From Druceiella hillmani (lineage: Eukaryota; Arthropoda; Insecta; Lepidoptera; Hepialidae), in the NCBI GenBank assembly GCA_039881145.1, contig JAYKKI010000133.1, forward strand, positions 3,614,501 to 3,678,500: a DNA stretch of 64,000 nt, read 5' to 3'. This document shows, one piece after another, positions 62,630 to 64,000 of the stretch. The first letter of the stretch is position 1. Each line of letters begins with the position of its first letter. The notes below the pieces were generated by a model. It ran no database searches and had not been told where the DNA came from. It saw only the letters and a list, made by a program, of their open reading frames with translations. The position numbers and the translations under genes were made by a program.

Positions 62630-62815
62630 TGTTATTGTTGTTGTTGTAGTGTCCACATGAGATGAAGATCTCATATGGAAAAATGGTTGCTAGAGCCTCG
62701 AAAAGTTGAACTTCTCCAGTCCCACTTGATGGGCGGTCGAGAATCGACCCGGGTCCCCACGATGCGCCGCGCACTGAACGGCCGCACGTCTTGCGATCAA
62801 CCCAACACACCACAG
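62630..62815 (-). mobile_element. tRNA-derived SINE
   Basis: Minus strand. A GC-rich head starts near 62,815 and contains an A-box-like TGGTGTGTTGG (about 62,802-62,812) and a B-box-like GGGTCGATTCTC (62,739-62,750), the spacing expected of an internal RNA polymerase III promoter. A tRNA-unrelated body follows, with a small ATGAGAT/ATCTCAT hairpin. The 3' end is a simple (CAA)n-type tail (62,632-62,648). The head is much less AT-rich than its surroundings. The 83-codon minus-strand frame across it is spurious. I did not find a convincing target duplication. Confidence 0.7.
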
Positions 62816-62819
62816 TAAC

Positions 62820-64000
62820 GATATTGATATTAACAATATTTTATATTTTACAGTTGCAATTTTTAATGACCTACTCTAACATTAATAATCAGTTTGTTTG
62901 TATGATTTCCGACGGATTTAGAAGATGGCTCTTTAAAACGAAGTAGGCGATTTAATTAAGTAACTCGGCTTTACATTAGAAGAAATTTTTATTGAATGAC
63001 CACTTTTAAATAAATTACCATAAAGCAGACTGAATTATTTCAGAATTTAATTTATTAACTATTTCATTATAATTTAAAAATTAACGTAGATTAATGTAGT
63101 TAGAGCTCTCTTTCACAGAGACTTATTCAAAGACTGTTTGAGAAACAGTGTTGGCACAAAGTTTTGTTCTCGAAGTTACCGCGTTGTTTTGTTTGACAGA
63201 ACTTGTTAGCCGGTAGAACTTTAGAAATTAAATTTCTTTTAAATAAATTCTTAAAATATTATGTTTACAAATTTATTCTTTTATTAAAACAACTTCTTAA
63301 ACAATAAGAAGACGGGAACGAAGGGGAATATTAAACAAAACCATACGAAAAGAAAATAAATTTAAGCAATGTTATACTTTTGCCTCTTGTTCCTTTCCTT
63401 TTACAAAAGACTCAGAAGTAATTTACTTATAGCTTCTAATGTTGGACATTTACAAAATATAAATAAATAGATACACAAGTTAATGATTTACATTTTACTG
63501 ACCTTAAATTTAACCTCTTAGATTTTCAGGTTAGATTCCCTATCAGTGCATAATCAACGTTGCATTTATGTTGAGAAAGTTCAATAACAGAACACCTTAT
63601 GTATAAACCAACTTGCAATTAGTTTTTGTTCTTTTGCTAGTATTTCCATGTATATATTAAATAAGTAAAGGTTCCTAAACAGGTTTACAAATCATAAACA
63701 AGATCAAGGAAAAAGTTTGTCCTACACCATTTTCAGAAACGACCTCCAATGTTACGAAATACAAAGGACGATGCGTGGAATTGAAGATAAACAGCACGTT
63801 CAAGGGTAATGAGGAGGATTCTTGCTTACCGAGACGAGAGGTAGAGGTGAGAAGGAATCTTATTTTTAGCTGGGATGTGAGTGAGGTTGATAAGAGGAGA
63901 TACGGGTATAAAGAAGTATCTACTCTAAATAGTGAAATTATTTAATTGATTTTGGCTCTTTATTTTTGGCACATATTTTTAAGGTCATTTTATTCAATAT
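62820..64000. other. AT-rich sequence without recognised genes
   Basis: Purine-rich low-complexity sequence occurs at 63,770-63,910. No gene, RNA or element signature is seen to the right edge. Confidence 0.4.

Noticed and set aside
62739..62815. Functional tRNA gene
   Set aside because: Only A- and B-box-like words are present. The acceptor and anticodon stems do not form, and a SINE body and tail follow.

Overview
This is a gene-poor, strongly A+T-rich piece of an animal nuclear genome, most likely an arthropod and probably an insect. The reasons are long (TA)n/(TG)n microsatellites, relics of mariner and hAT-like DNA transposons, LINE 3' ends, a tRNA-derived SINE, and no compact gene order or ribosome-binding sites. 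I see no intact protein-coding gene. Most open frames are AT-rich or microsatellite artefacts. The only host-like coding candidate is a small cysteine-rich exon on the minus strand near 1,545-1,735. The species is not identifiable from what I can see.

The left 26.5 kb is dominated by an old, diverged tandem duplication. Unit A (1 to about 12,285, running off the left edge) is collinear with unit B (about 14,371-26,495) at an offset of 14.0-14.9 kb. Later insertions separate the two copies. A 1.28-kb mariner-like element (8,572-9,849) is only in A. A LINE 3' end with a 10-bp target duplication (21,178-21,480), a 1.4-kb segment (22,190-23,615) and a GC-richer LINE remnant (15,965-16,480) are only in B. 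The block at 7,754-7,935 / 21,776-21,957 is better conserved than its surroundings.

From 26.5 to 40 kb the sequence is mostly unrecognised AT-rich DNA. It holds a near-perfect 214-bp palindrome (26,827-27,040), an older 160-bp hairpin (32,846-33,009), a dead mariner (about 33,940-34,860), a tandem repeat (32,011-32,356) and the first copy of a foldback family.

From 40 to 64 kb the sequence is a mosaic of mobile-element relics: a YqaJ-type nuclease pseudogene (40,330-41,000), a tandem pair of LINE 3' ends (43,429-44,012), a 48-bp minisatellite (47,922-48,290), a 1.8-kb element with 350-bp inverted arms (50,751-52,563), a minus-strand relic of a multicopy insect transposon protein (54,870-56,060), a hAT/DUF4371 transposase pseudogene (59,315-61,735) and a minus-strand SINE (62,630-62,815).

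The most unusual signal is a six-member family of palindromic elements at 35.8, 42.8, 51.3, 53.6, 54.0 and 54.6 kb. They share an asymmetric tail. Their inner arms carry a motif that can be drawn as a hammerhead ribozyme with a minimal, self-complementary stem III, as described for Penelope-like retroelements. One extra core nucleotide makes activity uncertain. A second theme is the number of short, near-perfect snap-back inverted repeats, one of which replaced conserved coding sequence inside the hAT pseudogene.
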